From Mesobacillus zeae (GTDB lineage: Bacteria > Bacillota > Bacilli > Bacillales > Cytobacillaceae), in the NCBI RefSeq assembly GCF_003570705.1, contig NZ_QWVT01000002.1, positions 62,001 through 126,000 on the forward strand: 64,000 nucleotides of DNA. Reading direction: 5' to 3'. Below, piece by piece: positions 9,364-18,587 of this stretch (position 1 is the stretch's first letter; each line of letters starts with the position of its first letter). The translations under genes were made by a program, and so were the position numbers. Below the pieces are notes generated by a model. It made no database searches. It saw nothing but the letters and a program-made list of their open reading frames with translations, and had not been told where the DNA came from.

Positions 9364-10020
9364 TTATTCTGTCTTTTCGAATTTCACAAGGTCCTTGTTT
9401 TCTCCGATGACGATTAAAACATCATCGTCGTGCAGCTTTTTATAAGGATCTGGAGAAATATCAATTTTGTCCCTCTCTTTGATTGCGATTACTGTAATGT
9501 TATACTTCGCCCGCAAATTGATTTCCTTCAGGCTTCTTCCATTCATGCTTCCTGGAACCTTGATTTCTTCAATACTGTATTCATCAGCAAGCTCAATGAA
9601 ATTCAGGACATTTGGAGCGGCCATTAGCTGGTGAGCCACCCGTTCCCCCATATCCCTTTCAGGAAAGATGACTTTATCCGCCCCAACCTTATAAAGGACT
9701 TGGGCATGGTTTTTATTAAGCGCCTTTGCCACAACATGGCTAACGCCCATTTCTTTCAGAAGCAGCACTGTGAGGATACTTGCCTGGATATCATCCCCAA
9801 TGGCAACAATCACCGTATCAAAGTTCCTGATACCTACGGCCTTCAAGGTTTCTTCTTCTGTAGAATCACCAATAACTGCATGTGTTACGGATTCCTTATG
9901 TTCATCGATGTGTGCTTCTTTTTTATCAATGCCGAGCACTTCGTTTCCTTCAGCATATAGTGCTGCTGCTACACTTGAGCCAAACCGGCCCATGCCAATT
10001 ACCGCATATTGTTTTCGCAT
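9364..10020 (-). CDS. ktrA: K+ uptake regulatory subunit KtrA (RCK/TrkA domain)
   Basis: A 218-residue cytosolic protein. An RCK_N Rossmann domain has GMGRFG at residues 8-13 and D32 for the nucleotide ribose. A C-terminal RCK_C domain follows from about residue 140. Family knowledge: KtrA/KtrC octamer rings bind ATP/ADP and gate the KtrB/KtrD membrane subunit, and RCK_C can bind c-di-AMP, which inhibits transport. It lies 9 bases after the ktrB-type gene in one operon behind a c-di-AMP riboswitch. Sequence alone does not decide between the KtrA and KtrC paralogues. B. subtilis ktrAB has the reverse gene order. Confidence 0.9.
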   Translation of the reverse strand: MRKQYAVIGMGRFGSSVAAALYAEGNEVLGIDKKEAHIDEHKESVTHAVIGDSTEEETLKAVGIRNFDTVIVAIGDDIQASILTVLLLKEMGVSHVVAKALNKNHAQVLYKVGADKVIFPERDMGERVAHQLMAAPNVLNFIELADEYSIEEIKVPGSMNGRSLKEINLRAKYNITVIAIKERDKIDISPDPYKKLHDDDVLIVIGENKDLVKFEKTE

Positions 10021-10029
10021 GGAATCCTC

Positions 10030-11370
10030 CTAACCAATCATTATTTTGCCCGCAGGGTAGCGGTACGGATCCTGCTGCCTCCTGAGCGTAACTGCAAATG
10101 CAACGGTGAGCGGACCTACCCGCCCAGCAAACATTGTGAACGTAATCAAGATTTTACCTGCAGTGGATAAATCAGGTGTAATCCCCATGGATAACCCAAC
10201 GGTTGCGAAAGCTGAAGTGCTTTCAAACAAGATGGCCAAGAAATCCTTTCCCGGCTCTGTAATGGTTAAAAGCATCGTCACTGCGAGCACCAGGAAAATG
10301 GCACTTAATGTTACGGTCAGTGACTTATATATCGTCTGGGGCAAAACGCGCCTTCCAAAGAAGGCCACATCTTCTTTCCCCTTTATTTGTGCTTTTACAG
10401 CGCCGAGCAGGACTGCAAAGGTGGATGTCTTAATCCCGCCTCCAGTTGAACCTGGGGAAGCACCGATGAACATCAGAATAATAGTCAGGAGAAGCGTTGA
10501 CTGAGTAAGATCCGCAATGTTCAATGTATTGGATCCCGCTGTCCTCGGGGTTATCGCCTGATACAGCGAACCGAGAACTTTGCCTGTCATCGATAGCGGC
10601 TCCAATGTTTTCGGGTTATGATATTCCAGGAAAAAGATCATAACAGTTCCTATTGTAATCAGGCAGCCGGTTACAGAAAGAACAAGCTTCGAGTGAAGGG
10701 AAAGCTTGCGAGTAGTTCTGTACTCGTAGAGTTCGTTCATGACAATGAAACCAATTCCCCCGAGAAAAATCAGGCCAGAGACAGTCAATGACACAATCGG
10801 GTCATCCACATAACCGGTTAAACTGCGAAAATCACCCATTAAGTCAAAACCTGCATTGTTGAAATTAGAAATTGAATGAAAAAAACCATTGTATATAGCT
10901 TTGCCTAACGGCATATCAAAGGAAAACCTGTATGAAAGCAGAACAGCACCTGTTGTTTCAATCAACGCAGTAAAAATCAGGATTCTCCTGACCATCCGCA
11001 CAATGCCTTCTACAGTCAAATGGTTTAACGACTCCTGAAGGATCAGCCGTTCCTTTAGCGATATTTTCTTCCCGAGGATAAAGGCAACAAGTGTTGCAAA
11101 ACTCATAAACCCTAGGCCGCCTACCTGAATCAGTGTAAGGATGACAATTTCTCCAAAAGTGGTAAACGTACTGCCTGTATCCACTACGACAAGCCCGGTC
11201 ACACATGTTGCTGATGTAGCGGTGAACAAGGCGTCTATCCCACGCAGACCATTTCCGTCAACAGTCGCAACTGGTAGCATGAGAAGAATAGAACCTAGCA
11301 ATATTACTGAAGAAAAGCCAAGCACCAATATTTTTGGCGGGTCGAGTTTGATTCCCCTTATTTTTTTCAT
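10030..11370 (-). CDS. ktrB: K+ transporter membrane subunit KtrB (TrkH/KtrB family)
   Basis: A 446-residue membrane protein, as long as KtrB (445) and KtrD (449) of B. subtilis. It has the repeated membrane-pore-membrane layout of the SKT family. The start of the first pore region reads DALFTATSATCVTGLVVVDT, and the third repeat has the glycine-rich GASPGSTGGGIKT. Family knowledge: KtrB dimers form the Na+-dependent K+ path and are gated by KtrA. Second gene of the operon, between the ArsB-type permease and ktrA. Control by c-di-AMP is expected both at RNA level (riboswitch at 12858-12988) and at protein level (RCK_C of KtrA). Confidence 0.92.
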   Translation of the reverse strand: MKKIRGIKLDPPKILVLGFSSVILLGSILLMLPVATVDGNGLRGIDALFTATSATCVTGLVVVDTGSTFTTFGEIVILTLIQVGGLGFMSFATLVAFILGKKISLKERLILQESLNHLTVEGIVRMVRRILIFTALIETTGAVLLSYRFSFDMPLGKAIYNGFFHSISNFNNAGFDLMGDFRSLTGYVDDPIVSLTVSGLIFLGGIGFIVMNELYEYRTTRKLSLHSKLVLSVTGCLITIGTVMIFFLEYHNPKTLEPLSMTGKVLGSLYQAITPRTAGSNTLNIADLTQSTLLLTIILMFIGASPGSTGGGIKTSTFAVLLGAVKAQIKGKEDVAFFGRRVLPQTIYKSLTVTLSAIFLVLAVTMLLTITEPGKDFLAILFESTSAFATVGLSMGITPDLSTAGKILITFTMFAGRVGPLTVAFAVTLRRQQDPYRYPAGKIMIG

Positions 11371-11399
11371 TTTTTTCTCCTTTAAAGTAAGCTGCTTTT

Positions 11400-12680
11400 T
11401 TAAACCAAATAGGAAAAGTATAGATAGACTGTAGCAATAACGATTGACAATATCATTAACGGAAAACCAACTTTTAAATAATCGATGAACGTAATCTTGT
11501 GACCCTCAGCGGCTGCCAAACCAGCAACCACGAGATTTGCGCTCGCCCCTACCAATGTTCCATTCCCACCTAGGCAGGCACCAAGCGAGAGGGCCCACCA
11601 CAAGGGTTCAAGATTTGTAATACCCATGTTTCCCATCTCTTTAATCATTGGAATCATTGTGGCGACGAATGGAATATTGTCGACAAATGCTGACACGATG
11701 GCACTCATCCATAGAATCAGGAGGGTGGTTGGCTTCATTTCTCCTCCTGTCAATTCCATTGCCTTGTCCGCCAGCATGCTGATCCAGCCTGTTTCTACAA
11801 GCCCGCCGACCATGATAAATAACCCGACAAAAAAGAACAATGTGGTCCATTCAATTTTCTCCAACGCCGCATTTAGGTGCTCCCTTCCAGCAAGAAGTAA
11901 AAGGAAAAACGCTCCTGCCAAGGCGATGGTCGCTGTTTCGATATGTATAAATTGGTGTGCAAAGAACCCGGTAATGGTCAGTGCTGTTACAGCAAGACTC
12001 TTTTTAAGCAGTACAGGATCCTCAATTTCATCAAGAGCGTTCTTTTTTAACAGTTCACTTTTCTTCTGTTCTGTTGTCCGCAGCTGCTTTCTATACAAAA
12101 TAGAAAAGATGGCAATCGTTACAATCAAAATCAAAAAGCAAATGAATCCAAGATTTTCAATGAAAGAAAGAAAAGTCAGCTCTTCTACAGAACTCCCAAT
12201 CATAATGTTTGGCGGGTCGCCAATCATTGTAGCGGTTCCGCCAATGTTCGATGACAGAATCAGGGAAATCAAAAAAGGAAGCGGCTTTATGTCCAACTGC
12301 CTTGCAATGCTGATTGTCACGGGTACAACGAGCAATACGGTTGTTACATTGTCAAGAAATGCAGAAGCAGCAGCTGTAAATAAATTCAATACGATGAAAA
12401 TATAGAGTGGATTTCCTTTCACAAGCTTAGCCAGCCAGACAGCCATGAAAGAGAAAAGACCCGTCCTCGACATGATGGATACAATCACCATCATCCCAAT
12501 CAAAAGGCCGATCGTATTGAAATCGACATGGTGTATAGCGGTTTCCTGGTCGAGCACACCTGCCATAACCATTGCAAGTCCGCCGAGCATAGCAATGATA
12601 GTCCTGTGAATCCTTTCCGAGATGATAATGCCATAGGCAATGATAAAGATTCCAAGTGCGATAATAGATTGTGTTTCCAA
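11400..12680 (-). CDS. ArsB/NhaD-type (SLC13-like) ion permease
   Basis: About 427 residues with 10-12 membrane segments. It has the paired re-entrant motifs of the ion transporter superfamily: GGTATMIGDPPNIMIG near residue 150 and GGNGTLVGASANLV in the second half. FLDNVTTVLLVVP and FVDNIPFVATMIP are the matching DN-containing helices. The ATG at 12689 lies within the likely ribosome-binding site; the TTG at 12680 sits 8 bases after AAAGGA and is preferred. Relatives move arsenite, Na+/H+, citrate or unknown anions; no arsenic genes are nearby. It is the first gene behind the c-di-AMP riboswitch and is followed by ktrB and ktrA, so a role in K+ or osmotic balance is a reasonable inference. 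Confidence 0.85.
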   Translation of the reverse strand: METQSIIALGIFIIAYGIIISERIHRTIIAMLGGLAMVMAGVLDQETAIHHVDFNTIGLLIGMMVIVSIMSRTGLFSFMAVWLAKLVKGNPLYIFIVLNLFTAAASAFLDNVTTVLLVVPVTISIARQLDIKPLPFLISLILSSNIGGTATMIGDPPNIMIGSSVEELTFLSFIENLGFICFLILIVTIAIFSILYRKQLRTTEQKKSELLKKNALDEIEDPVLLKKSLAVTALTITGFFAHQFIHIETATIALAGAFFLLLLAGREHLNAALEKIEWTTLFFFVGLFIMVGGLVETGWISMLADKAMELTGGEMKPTTLLILWMSAIVSAFVDNIPFVATMIPMIKEMGNMGITNLEPLWWALSLGACLGGNGTLVGASANLVVAGLAAAEGHKITFIDYLKVGFPLMILSIVIATVYLYFSYLV

Positions 12681-12770
12681 TTCCCTCATCCTTTAGCATC
12701 GATTAATTTTAGTATGAAGCTGTTCCTCGCGAATTATGTTGAACTTCAGCAATTCGCAGGGTTTTATAAC

Positions 12771-12817
12771 AAAATAAAAAAGCCCGCAGAGGCTAAAGTC
12801 ACTAGCCTTGCGGACTT
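12771..12817 (-). terminator. expression-platform terminator of the c-di-AMP riboswitch
   Basis: On the minus strand, AGTCCGCAAGGCTA pairs with TAGCCTCTGCGGGCT across a short loop, followed by TTTTTTATTTTG. It lies about 40 bases after the aptamer and 80 bases before the permease start, so it is the likely regulated terminator. Confidence 0.85.
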
Positions 12818-12857
12818 GAAACTACAAATGTCCCACAAGCATGGCTCTTACTCTCCT

Positions 12858-12988
12858 GCACGCCTGCGAGGTTAGCTGTCGGATTAGGGCCCGGAAAATG
12901 GCCCCGCCTTCTTATCAAGGCTTCACCCCATGACGGTCATAAAAGCCCGCCATTTTGGTTCCCCCGCTCCAAATGGATTAAGCGATTC
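12858..12988 (-). promoter_or_regulatory. cyclic di-AMP riboswitch (ydaO/yuaA class)
   Basis: Read on the minus strand, the conserved blocks of the class occur in order: TCGCTTAATCC, GAGCGGGGGAACC, a loop containing ATGGGGTGAAGCC, then CCGACAGCTAACCTCGCAGGCG. Family knowledge: this aptamer binds c-di-AMP and turns off downstream genes, typically K+ importers (ktrAB, once yuaA) and cell-wall hydrolases. A terminator follows. A sigma-A promoter lies upstream and the downstream operon encodes an ArsB-type permease, KtrB and KtrA. All parts fit an OFF switch. Confidence 0.93.
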
Positions 12989-13010
12989 AATATAAAGAAT
13001 GAATGCTGTT

Positions 13011-13039
13011 ATCATACTCTCATGGCAGATAAATGTAAA
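13011..13039 (-). promoter_or_regulatory. sigma-A promoter of the riboswitch-controlled ktr operon
   Basis: TTTACA (-35) and TATGAT (-10) on the minus strand, 17 bases apart, ending about 22 bases before the aptamer. Confidence 0.75.
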
Positions 13040-13136
13040 GCAGGGAAATATGTATGTATTATCGCTGTATAGCAAATTTCGGTCAATTCTCTGCAGTAAA
13101 AGAGCTCTATCTTATCATTGCCCCATTTTTCTTCAA

Positions 13137-13173
13137 ATCAGGCAGCAGGGTTTTGACACCGCTGCTGCCTGAT
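13137..13173. terminator. hairpin after the amino acid ABC operon
   Basis: Perfect 12-bp stem ATCAGGCAGCAG/CTGCTGCCTGAT with a 13-base loop, just past the stop of the ATPase gene. The T-rich side is stronger on the plus strand, so it may act in both directions. Confidence 0.65.
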
Positions 13174-13178
13174 TGTTA

Positions 13179-13922
13179 TTATTTTAATGCTGTTGTCTTA
13201 AGGAACTCCTTTGTTCTCTCTTCCTTAGGATTTGTAAAGAAGTCATCCGGATTTGCTTTTTCAATGATCCTCCCCTCATCCATGTATACAATCCAGTCTG
13301 CCACTTCCCGGGCAAATCCCATTTCATGAGTGACCACAATCATGGTCATACCCTCTTCAGCGAGCTCCTTCATGGTGGAAAGGACTTCCCCGACCAGCTC
13401 GGGGTCAAGTGCGGAAGTAGGTTCATCAAACAGCATAATATCAGGCTTCATCGCCAATGCCCTTGCAATGGCCACCCGCTGTTTCTGCCCTCCGGAAAGT
13501 TTGCTGGGATACACATCCATTTTGTCATCTAGCCCAACCTTCCCAAGGAGTTCTTTCGCTTCCTTGACAGCCTGTGCTTTCGGAATCTTTTTCACATGGA
13601 TAGGTGCTTCAATGACATTTTCCAGTACAGTCATATGAGGAAAAAGGTTGAAATGCTGGAACACCATCCCGACTTTCTGGCGGACCTCATTCACACTATC
13701 TTTCTTGAAATCCACTTCCTTCCCTTCAAGAACGATGCTTCCGCTATTTTTCCTTTCAAGGTAATTCAGGCAGCGGAGCAAGGTGCTTTTTCCCGATCCG
13801 CTTGCTCCAATAAGGCAGACAACATCACTTTCATATACAGTTATATTGATATCCTTAAGAACATGAAGTTCGCCAAAGCATTTATTTAAATTATTGGTTC
13901 TGATCATTTCTTTTTCAGTCAT
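13179..13922 (-). CDS. polar amino acid ABC transporter ATP-binding protein
   Basis: A 247-residue ATPase with Walker [10 protein letters not shown] (39-47), the Q-loop in [13 protein letters not shown], signature [14 protein letters not shown] (~142) and Walker [15 protein letters not shown]. These are typical of the GlnQ/HisP group that energises importers of polar amino acids. It is the last gene of a three-gene operon, after the permease and the binding lipoprotein. The substrate cannot be fixed from the ATPase. An internal ATG at codon 6 is an alternative start. Confidence 0.92.
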   Translation of the reverse strand: MTEKEMIRTNNLNKCFGELHVLKDINITVYESDVVCLIGASGSGKSTLLRCLNYLERKNSGSIVLEGKEVDFKKDSVNEVRQKVGMVFQHFNLFPHMTVLENVIEAPIHVKKIPKAQAVKEAKELLGKVGLDDKMDVYPSKLSGGQKQRVAIARALAMKPDIMLFDEPTSALDPELVGEVLSTMKELAEEGMTMIVVTHEMGFAREVADWIVYMDEGRIIEKANPDDFFTNPKEERTKEFLKTTALK

Positions 13923-13932
13923 ACTGCTCCTC

Positions 13933-14604
13933 CTATCGGTCGCTTACGGCCAATTTCTTTTCAATACTGTTGACAACCCAGGTGAGAAGGGCCACAAGCA
14001 AAAGATAATAAATGGCGACTATTATCAAATATGTCATCTCGTCAAAATTATTCGATCCGAGCGTTGTTGCCACATTGAACAGTTCATTCATGGAAATGAA
14101 AGCAGCCAATGAGGAATCCTTCAAACCAATGATAAACTGGTTGCCAAGCGGAGGCAGCGACCGTCGGAAAGCTTGTGGAAGAATAATTCTCCGCATTGCC
14201 AGGCTTTTCGTCATACCGAGAGACCGGCCCGCTTCCATTTGGCCCTGATCGACCGCCTGTATGGTCCCTCTGAAAATTTCAGCAATATAGGCCCCGTTAT
14301 GAAAAGCGAGGGCAAGAGCAGCAGCCCAGAAGTCAGGAATGAGAAAAATACCGCTGATACCGAAATAAAGGATGAAAATCTGGACAATCAACGGAGTTCC
14401 TCGAATCAAGTAAACATAAGCATCCGAGATATATCCAAGAATCTTTATGTTTGATATTTTCAGAAGGGCAAAGAAAAGTCCGATTACAATTCCAAAAATG
14501 ATGGATACGACAGTCAGTTGAAGTGTCAGCATCATCGCATCGAAAAATAAGTTCCTGCTGTCAAGCAGTGTTTGAAACACATGTCCAAAGCTAGGCAAAT
14601 CCAC
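13933..14604 (-). CDS. polar amino acid ABC transporter permease
   Basis: A 223-residue protein of the HisMQ type with about five membrane segments and the EAA loop [20 protein letters not shown] that contacts the ATPase. The N-terminal segment [21 protein letters not shown] is characteristic of the family. It lies 10 bases before the ATPase gene and 51 bases after the binding-protein gene, with the same orientation. A single permease gene suggests a homodimeric membrane part. Confidence 0.92.
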   Translation of the reverse strand: MDLPSFGHVFQTLLDSRNLFFDAMMLTLQLTVVSIIFGIVIGLFFALLKISNIKILGYISDAYVYLIRGTPLIVQIFILYFGISGIFLIPDFWAAALALAFHNGAYIAEIFRGTIQAVDQGQMEAGRSLGMTKSLAMRRIILPQAFRRSLPPLGNQFIIGLKDSSLAAFISMNELFNVATTLGSNNFDEMTYLIIVAIYYLLLVALLTWVVNSIEKKLAVSDR

Positions 14605-14655
14605 AACACCCCTTCCATATATGAAATACTTCCCGCTCTATTTGTTTTTTTGATG

Positions 14656-15435
14656 TCATTCAGGCCTGGCTGTGATATCCTGGCCAAAGTACTTTTTGCT
14701 TATTTTTTTCAACGTTCCATCTTTCCTTAAGTTCTCCAAGGCTTCGTTCACCTTTTTATGCAGCTCCGGGTTATTCTGAGAGATTACGACAGCTTGCTCG
14801 CTTCGCTCAATCAGCTCCCTCCCGTCAATGACAAAACCTTCCTTTTTAGCGCTTTTGCCAGTAACGAAGTCGGTAATGACCGCATCATGCCTCCCGCTGC
14901 TTAAGGCTTTAAGCGCAGTAATATCACTGTCATACATCTTCACGTCATCCGTGAATTTTAATGCTGTGTCTGCGTAGGTTGAACCTTTTGCAACTGCCAC
15001 TTCTTTCCCTTTCAGGTCCGATGTTGTCTTAATGGGGCTGTCAGGCCTTGTGAAAATTTGCGGCCCGGAGTAGTAATAAGGCGTGGAAAACAAAACGTGC
15101 TTGCTGCGCTGAGGATTGATGGTGTGGCTCGCAACTGCTGCATCAGCCCTTCCTGTTTTCACTCCTTCAACAATTCCCTTGAACTTCATTCTTTTCTGCA
15201 CCGGTTGTAGTCCCATTTCCTTTGCGAGTGCCTCCCCGACTTCGATATCAAAGCCTGACATCGATAGATCGTCTTTAAGATAGCTGAAAGGCTTGAATTC
15301 TCCGGATGCAGTAAACACAAATTGACCTTCATTGATAAGTTCCGTGCCGTCATCGAGCTGGTCTTTTTCAGCGCATGCGGACATTAAACCAATCAATAAG
15401 GCCATACAGCATATTTTTAATAATTTTTTAGGCAT
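14656..15435 (-). CDS. amino acid ABC transporter substrate-binding lipoprotein (family 3)
   Basis: A 259-residue lipoprotein with a signal peptide and lipobox LMSAC (Cys21). The mature part is a family-3 binding protein. GFDIEVGEALAKEMG and RADAAVASHTINPQRSKHVL carry the conserved arginine and aspartate that hold the amino-acid backbone. Family knowledge: such proteins sit on the outer face of the membrane and deliver glutamine, cystine, arginine or similar substrates. First gene of the operon; no riboswitch or T-box was seen in the short upstream gap. Confidence 0.9.
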   Translation of the reverse strand: MPKKLLKICCMALLIGLMSACAEKDQLDDGTELINEGQFVFTASGEFKPFSYLKDDLSMSGFDIEVGEALAKEMGLQPVQKRMKFKGIVEGVKTGRADAAVASHTINPQRSKHVLFSTPYYYSGPQIFTRPDSPIKTTSDLKGKEVAVAKGSTYADTALKFTDDVKMYDSDITALKALSSGRHDAVITDFVTGKSAKKEGFVIDGRELIERSEQAVVISQNNPELHKKVNEALENLRKDGTLKKISKKYFGQDITARPE

Positions 15436-15536
15436 TGCATTTAGTTCTCCCCTCTCCCTTACATGTCTCTATTTTTAGGCTTGTGTGTATTTACCCGTTA
15501 TAAAGCTTGCTTAATCATTGAATCAAGAATTACTTT

Positions 15537-17372
15537 TTAAATATCATGATCACCGGTTTGTTTATCATCAAAATGAAACGAATGGAGACATTCCAGAAAA
15601 TCCTTAAAAAGAAGCGATGATTCCCCTTCTTTTTCCCCATTCCCGGAAATGCTTGTCTTGATTCCCTTGCTCCATTCCTGCAGGCTGTCATTGTTAGGAC
15701 TGTAAAAGTACACTCTTGTTTTTCCCTTTCCATCGCTTGTAACCCTCTGAATTAGGACTGTGAGTTTTCCAATCTCTATTCCTTCCCTGTTGTATATCAA
15801 GATGACAGCAGGCTGCGGAAGCCCTGTTACAGCTCGGACCTGTGACGATGGATGGTAATGCTGATAAAACTTCTTTTCAAATTCATCTTCTTCGTCCGCT
15901 CTGATAAAGCCCTTCCAGATACCTGTGACATAAAAACCAGGATGGACAGCTTTTTGAGGATATCTCTCTGTTTCACCGCTGCGCCTAACCATTTCATCAC
16001 GGATGGCGAGCAATGGGGGAAACATGAGCAAGGAAACCACATCGATATTTTCATGGTCCTCAAGCTCTACCAAAGGCAATCGGGAGGAGAGGATGCTTTT
16101 GCCCTCAAACTCCAGTGATATCCTTTCAGTGGACAGAAGCTCAAGGAGAAGCTTGATTAGAAGCGTTGGCTCCTTCTGGGACCAGTAGCTCATTACGGCG
16201 GCAGGCTCACAAGCCGGATTGAACCCTTGCCCGACACCGAGCGGCTGGCCTAGGATACTAATTGCAGCTGCAACTACTGCAGAAGAATGCGGGGAGTGAT
16301 CCCATTCAGCACCTGAGGCTTGTGTATTTTTTTTACATGCCCAGTTGTTCAGCTCATCGAGAAGAGATTTCAAGTCAGGGGTTAAAATATCTCTTTGCAG
16401 GAGCCGCATCAATCCGTAAATACACTGCCTTGTTTGATAGTTGACTGCGGAATCGACCAATTTCCTGATTAAGGGAAGATTGTTCCTTAAATTGGTTTTG
16501 GATTGCTCATCGATGCATAAAAAGGACTGAATGAGATAAGGCTTTTCTTTATTAATGTACATTAGGAAAACAGCATGGTAAACGGAGACTATACCCGTAT
16601 TTTCCATCGTTGTTCTTAGCTGAAAAGCTTCCTTTACAAGAAGCAGATCGCTGCAATTTCCCAGTGCTTCTTTATAACCGCTTCCGAAAGATGCTGACAA
16701 ACTAGAAGGTGCATGGAGAGACCTGTCTAATACCGCCCAACCGCTTCCTGCTTCTGCCATCATTCCGGTAAGCCTTTTTGTTTTTGTGATCATTTGAATG
16801 ATTTTTTTTACCACGATAGGCCTTTGAGACGCGAGATTTTCTATTTCCTTTTGAATGGACTGGAATACAACCGGCGAAAAGCAGTTGTCTCCCACAAAGC
16901 TAACTACTTTTCTGGCAAGTTTTTCTTCATGGAGAAGGTAGATTCTGTTCTCTTCCGTTTCTCTTAAGATCAACAAATCCATATTAAGGAGAAGTGCTTT
17001 TGACAAAAATTCGTTACAAGCCTGTGCGGTCATGATTGGATTCGTACCCTTGCCTCTTGCAATGGATAAAATCCTGAGGAGACTCATAATTTCTCCCCCT
17101 GCAGTCATCCCTCCTTTACTGAGAGCCGCTCTTACAAGAGAAGGGTTGAGGGATGCAGGATTATTCCAGACCCGGTCGTTAAAAACGCCATCACTGTCAA
17201 AATTTCGGGCTTGCTGATAGATTTTCTCAATGCCGCCTGGTTCCTGGGCAGCATTGAAAGCTTCCTGAAAAACAGCGTGCTGGAAAAACCGTTTATGAGA
17301 AAGTGAAGCAGCCTTAAACCGGGAATAAGCGCTTTGGAAACCGTCAGTCTTCGTCATTTGCGGTATTCGCAT
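15537..17372 (-). CDS. unrecognised 611-residue protein
   Basis: I do not recognise this protein. It has no signal peptide and no clear membrane segment, and looks like a soluble, mostly helical protein. A conspicuous block near the middle reads LGQPLGVGQGFNPACEPAAV followed by MSYWSQKEP. An apparently structured C-terminal region contains VYFYSPNNDSLQEWSKGI. The ATG at 17372 is preferred because AAAGGA lies 9 bases upstream; a GTG at 17378 is too close to it. The gene stands alone between the ABC operon and a divergent membrane-protein gene. Base composition resembles the neighbours, so there is no sign of recent transfer. Confidence 0.75.
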   Translation of the reverse strand: MRIPQMTKTDGFQSAYSRFKAASLSHKRFFQHAVFQEAFNAAQEPGGIEKIYQQARNFDSDGVFNDRVWNNPASLNPSLVRAALSKGGMTAGGEIMSLLRILSIARGKGTNPIMTAQACNEFLSKALLLNMDLLILRETEENRIYLLHEEKLARKVVSFVGDNCFSPVVFQSIQKEIENLASQRPIVVKKIIQMITKTKRLTGMMAEAGSGWAVLDRSLHAPSSLSASFGSGYKEALGNCSDLLLVKEAFQLRTTMENTGIVSVYHAVFLMYINKEKPYLIQSFLCIDEQSKTNLRNNLPLIRKLVDSAVNYQTRQCIYGLMRLLQRDILTPDLKSLLDELNNWACKKNTQASGAEWDHSPHSSAVVAAAISILGQPLGVGQGFNPACEPAAVMSYWSQKEPTLLIKLLLELLSTERISLEFEGKSILSSRLPLVELEDHENIDVVSLLMFPPLLAIRDEMVRRSGETERYPQKAVHPGFYVTGIWKGFIRADEEDEFEKKFYQHYHPSSQVRAVTGLPQPAVILIYNREGIEIGKLTVLIQRVTSDGKGKTRVYFYSPNNDSLQEWSKGIKTSISGNGEKEGESSLLFKDFLECLHSFHFDDKQTGDHDI

Positions 17373-17523
17373 ACTCACAATCCTTTCTATTAATTCCTAT
17401 AAAATAGTTTATTGTCGCAAAATACAAATGATTCCTAAAACAAATTGAATGCCTCAAGTACCACTGTTATTTTCTTGTTCAAAGGTATATAGTGTATGTA
17501 GCAATTCGGAAAAGGTGGATTAC

Positions 17524-18540
17524 ATGCCTGATTTTAAAAAAGAAAGACTGCTGAAAAGCATTAAAATATTCCTTCCATTAGCATTGCTCATTATTGCAAG
17601 TGTTGAGATCCATCAATTTGCAGCTGGCATCCATGTCAGCGTACTGAAAAAAGAACTTAACGAGTTTTCATATCCTGAGCTGGCTACCGTTTTTTTGCTT
17701 ACCTGCGGTGCAATTGTACCGATGTTTTTTTATGATGCCATCCTTTTGCAGCTTCTGCGGGCAGATATTACGCTTGGGAGGCTGCTGCGAATTTCCTTCA
17801 TTGCCAACTCTTTTTCCAATTTAATTGGATTTGGGGGCTTTGCCGGCGCTATGCTCCGGACCTATTTCTACGGGCGGTATGAACGTGACAAACGGGTGCT
17901 TTTGCGCACCATCGCTTCTGTTTCTCTTTTTTATTTGACAGGTATTTCTTTGCTGTCATGGATGATCGCTGCCGGTTACCGGAACTATCCGCTTCTTGCA
18001 GATGCAAAATGGCTCGTACTTGCTGTTTTTGCAGTCAGCCTGTACTTGCCTGCTTTTCTGTTCTTCACATTCCGCCGCTTAAAAGAGGATGGCGCTAATA
18101 TCATTGATTCGCAGACAGCCATAAGGCTAGTGACCGTTTCATTGTTTGAGTGGATGGCCATTTACGCAGTCATTATTTATATTGCCTCAATCCTCCACCT
18201 CCCAGCTGGAGCAGGAAGCCTTTTCCCTGTCTTCGTCATTGCCTCATGCGCAGGAATCGTGAGCATGATACCAGGGGGGCTGGGTTCATTTGACCTCGTC
18301 TTTATATGGGGAACTCAGGAAATCGGCATACCTGATGAAAAGGTGGTTGTCCTGCTTTTGCTTTACAGGATAGGTTACCTGCTTCTTCCCTTTATATTTG
18401 GTGTCATTCTGCTGATTAAGGAATATTGGGACAAGTGGATTCACTTTCTGGGACGCTGTGATGAGGGAGCCAATATCGCGTTGCTCAAACCTCAGCCTGA
18501 CAACTCGATTCTTGATAAAGCAAAAAAGAACCGTCCATAA
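17524..18540 (+). CDS. stand-alone MprF-like (lysylphosphatidylglycerol synthase TM region) membrane protein
   Basis: A 338-residue protein with about eight membrane segments. It resembles the N-terminal flippase part of MprF: LIGFGGFAGAMLRTYFYGRY and the later IVSMIPGGLGSFDLVFIWG are family hallmarks. Full MprF is ~850 residues with a C-terminal aminoacyl-transferase domain. That domain is absent here, and the gene ends cleanly in a terminator. The ATG at 17524 has AAAAGGTGG 7 bases upstream; the frame is open further upstream but without a better start. Likely role: lipid translocation or a related membrane function (inference). Confidence 0.82.
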   Translation: MPDFKKERLLKSIKIFLPLALLIIASVEIHQFAAGIHVSVLKKELNEFSYPELATVFLLTCGAIVPMFFYDAILLQLLRADITLGRLLRISFIANSFSNLIGFGGFAGAMLRTYFYGRYERDKRVLLRTIASVSLFYLTGISLLSWMIAAGYRNYPLLADAKWLVLAVFAVSLYLPAFLFFTFRRLKEDGANIIDSQTAIRLVTVSLFEWMAIYAVIIYIASILHLPAGAGSLFPVFVIASCAGIVSMIPGGLGSFDLVFIWGTQEIGIPDEKVVVLLLLYRIGYLLLPFIFGVILLIKEYWDKWIHFLGRCDEGANIALLKPQPDNSILDKAKKNRP

Positions 18541-18556
18541 CCCGGACGGTTCTTTT
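18525..18556 (+). terminator. terminator of the MprF-like gene
   Basis: AAAGAACCGTCC pairs with GGACGGTTCTTT around a 7-base loop that includes the stop codon. The T-run on the plus strand and the A-run on the other side suggest it serves the convergent yrkJ gene as well. Confidence 0.85.
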
Positions 18557-18587
18557 ACATATGATTGATTCAGCAATCTTTGTTTTC

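Noticed and set aside
12528-12875. 115-codon plus-strand open frame
   Set aside because: Opposite to the permease gene and the c-di-AMP riboswitch; a shadow of conserved features.
15436-15536. possible riboswitch or T-box before the amino acid ABC operon
   Set aside because: The gap is only about 100 bases and has no conserved aptamer blocks.
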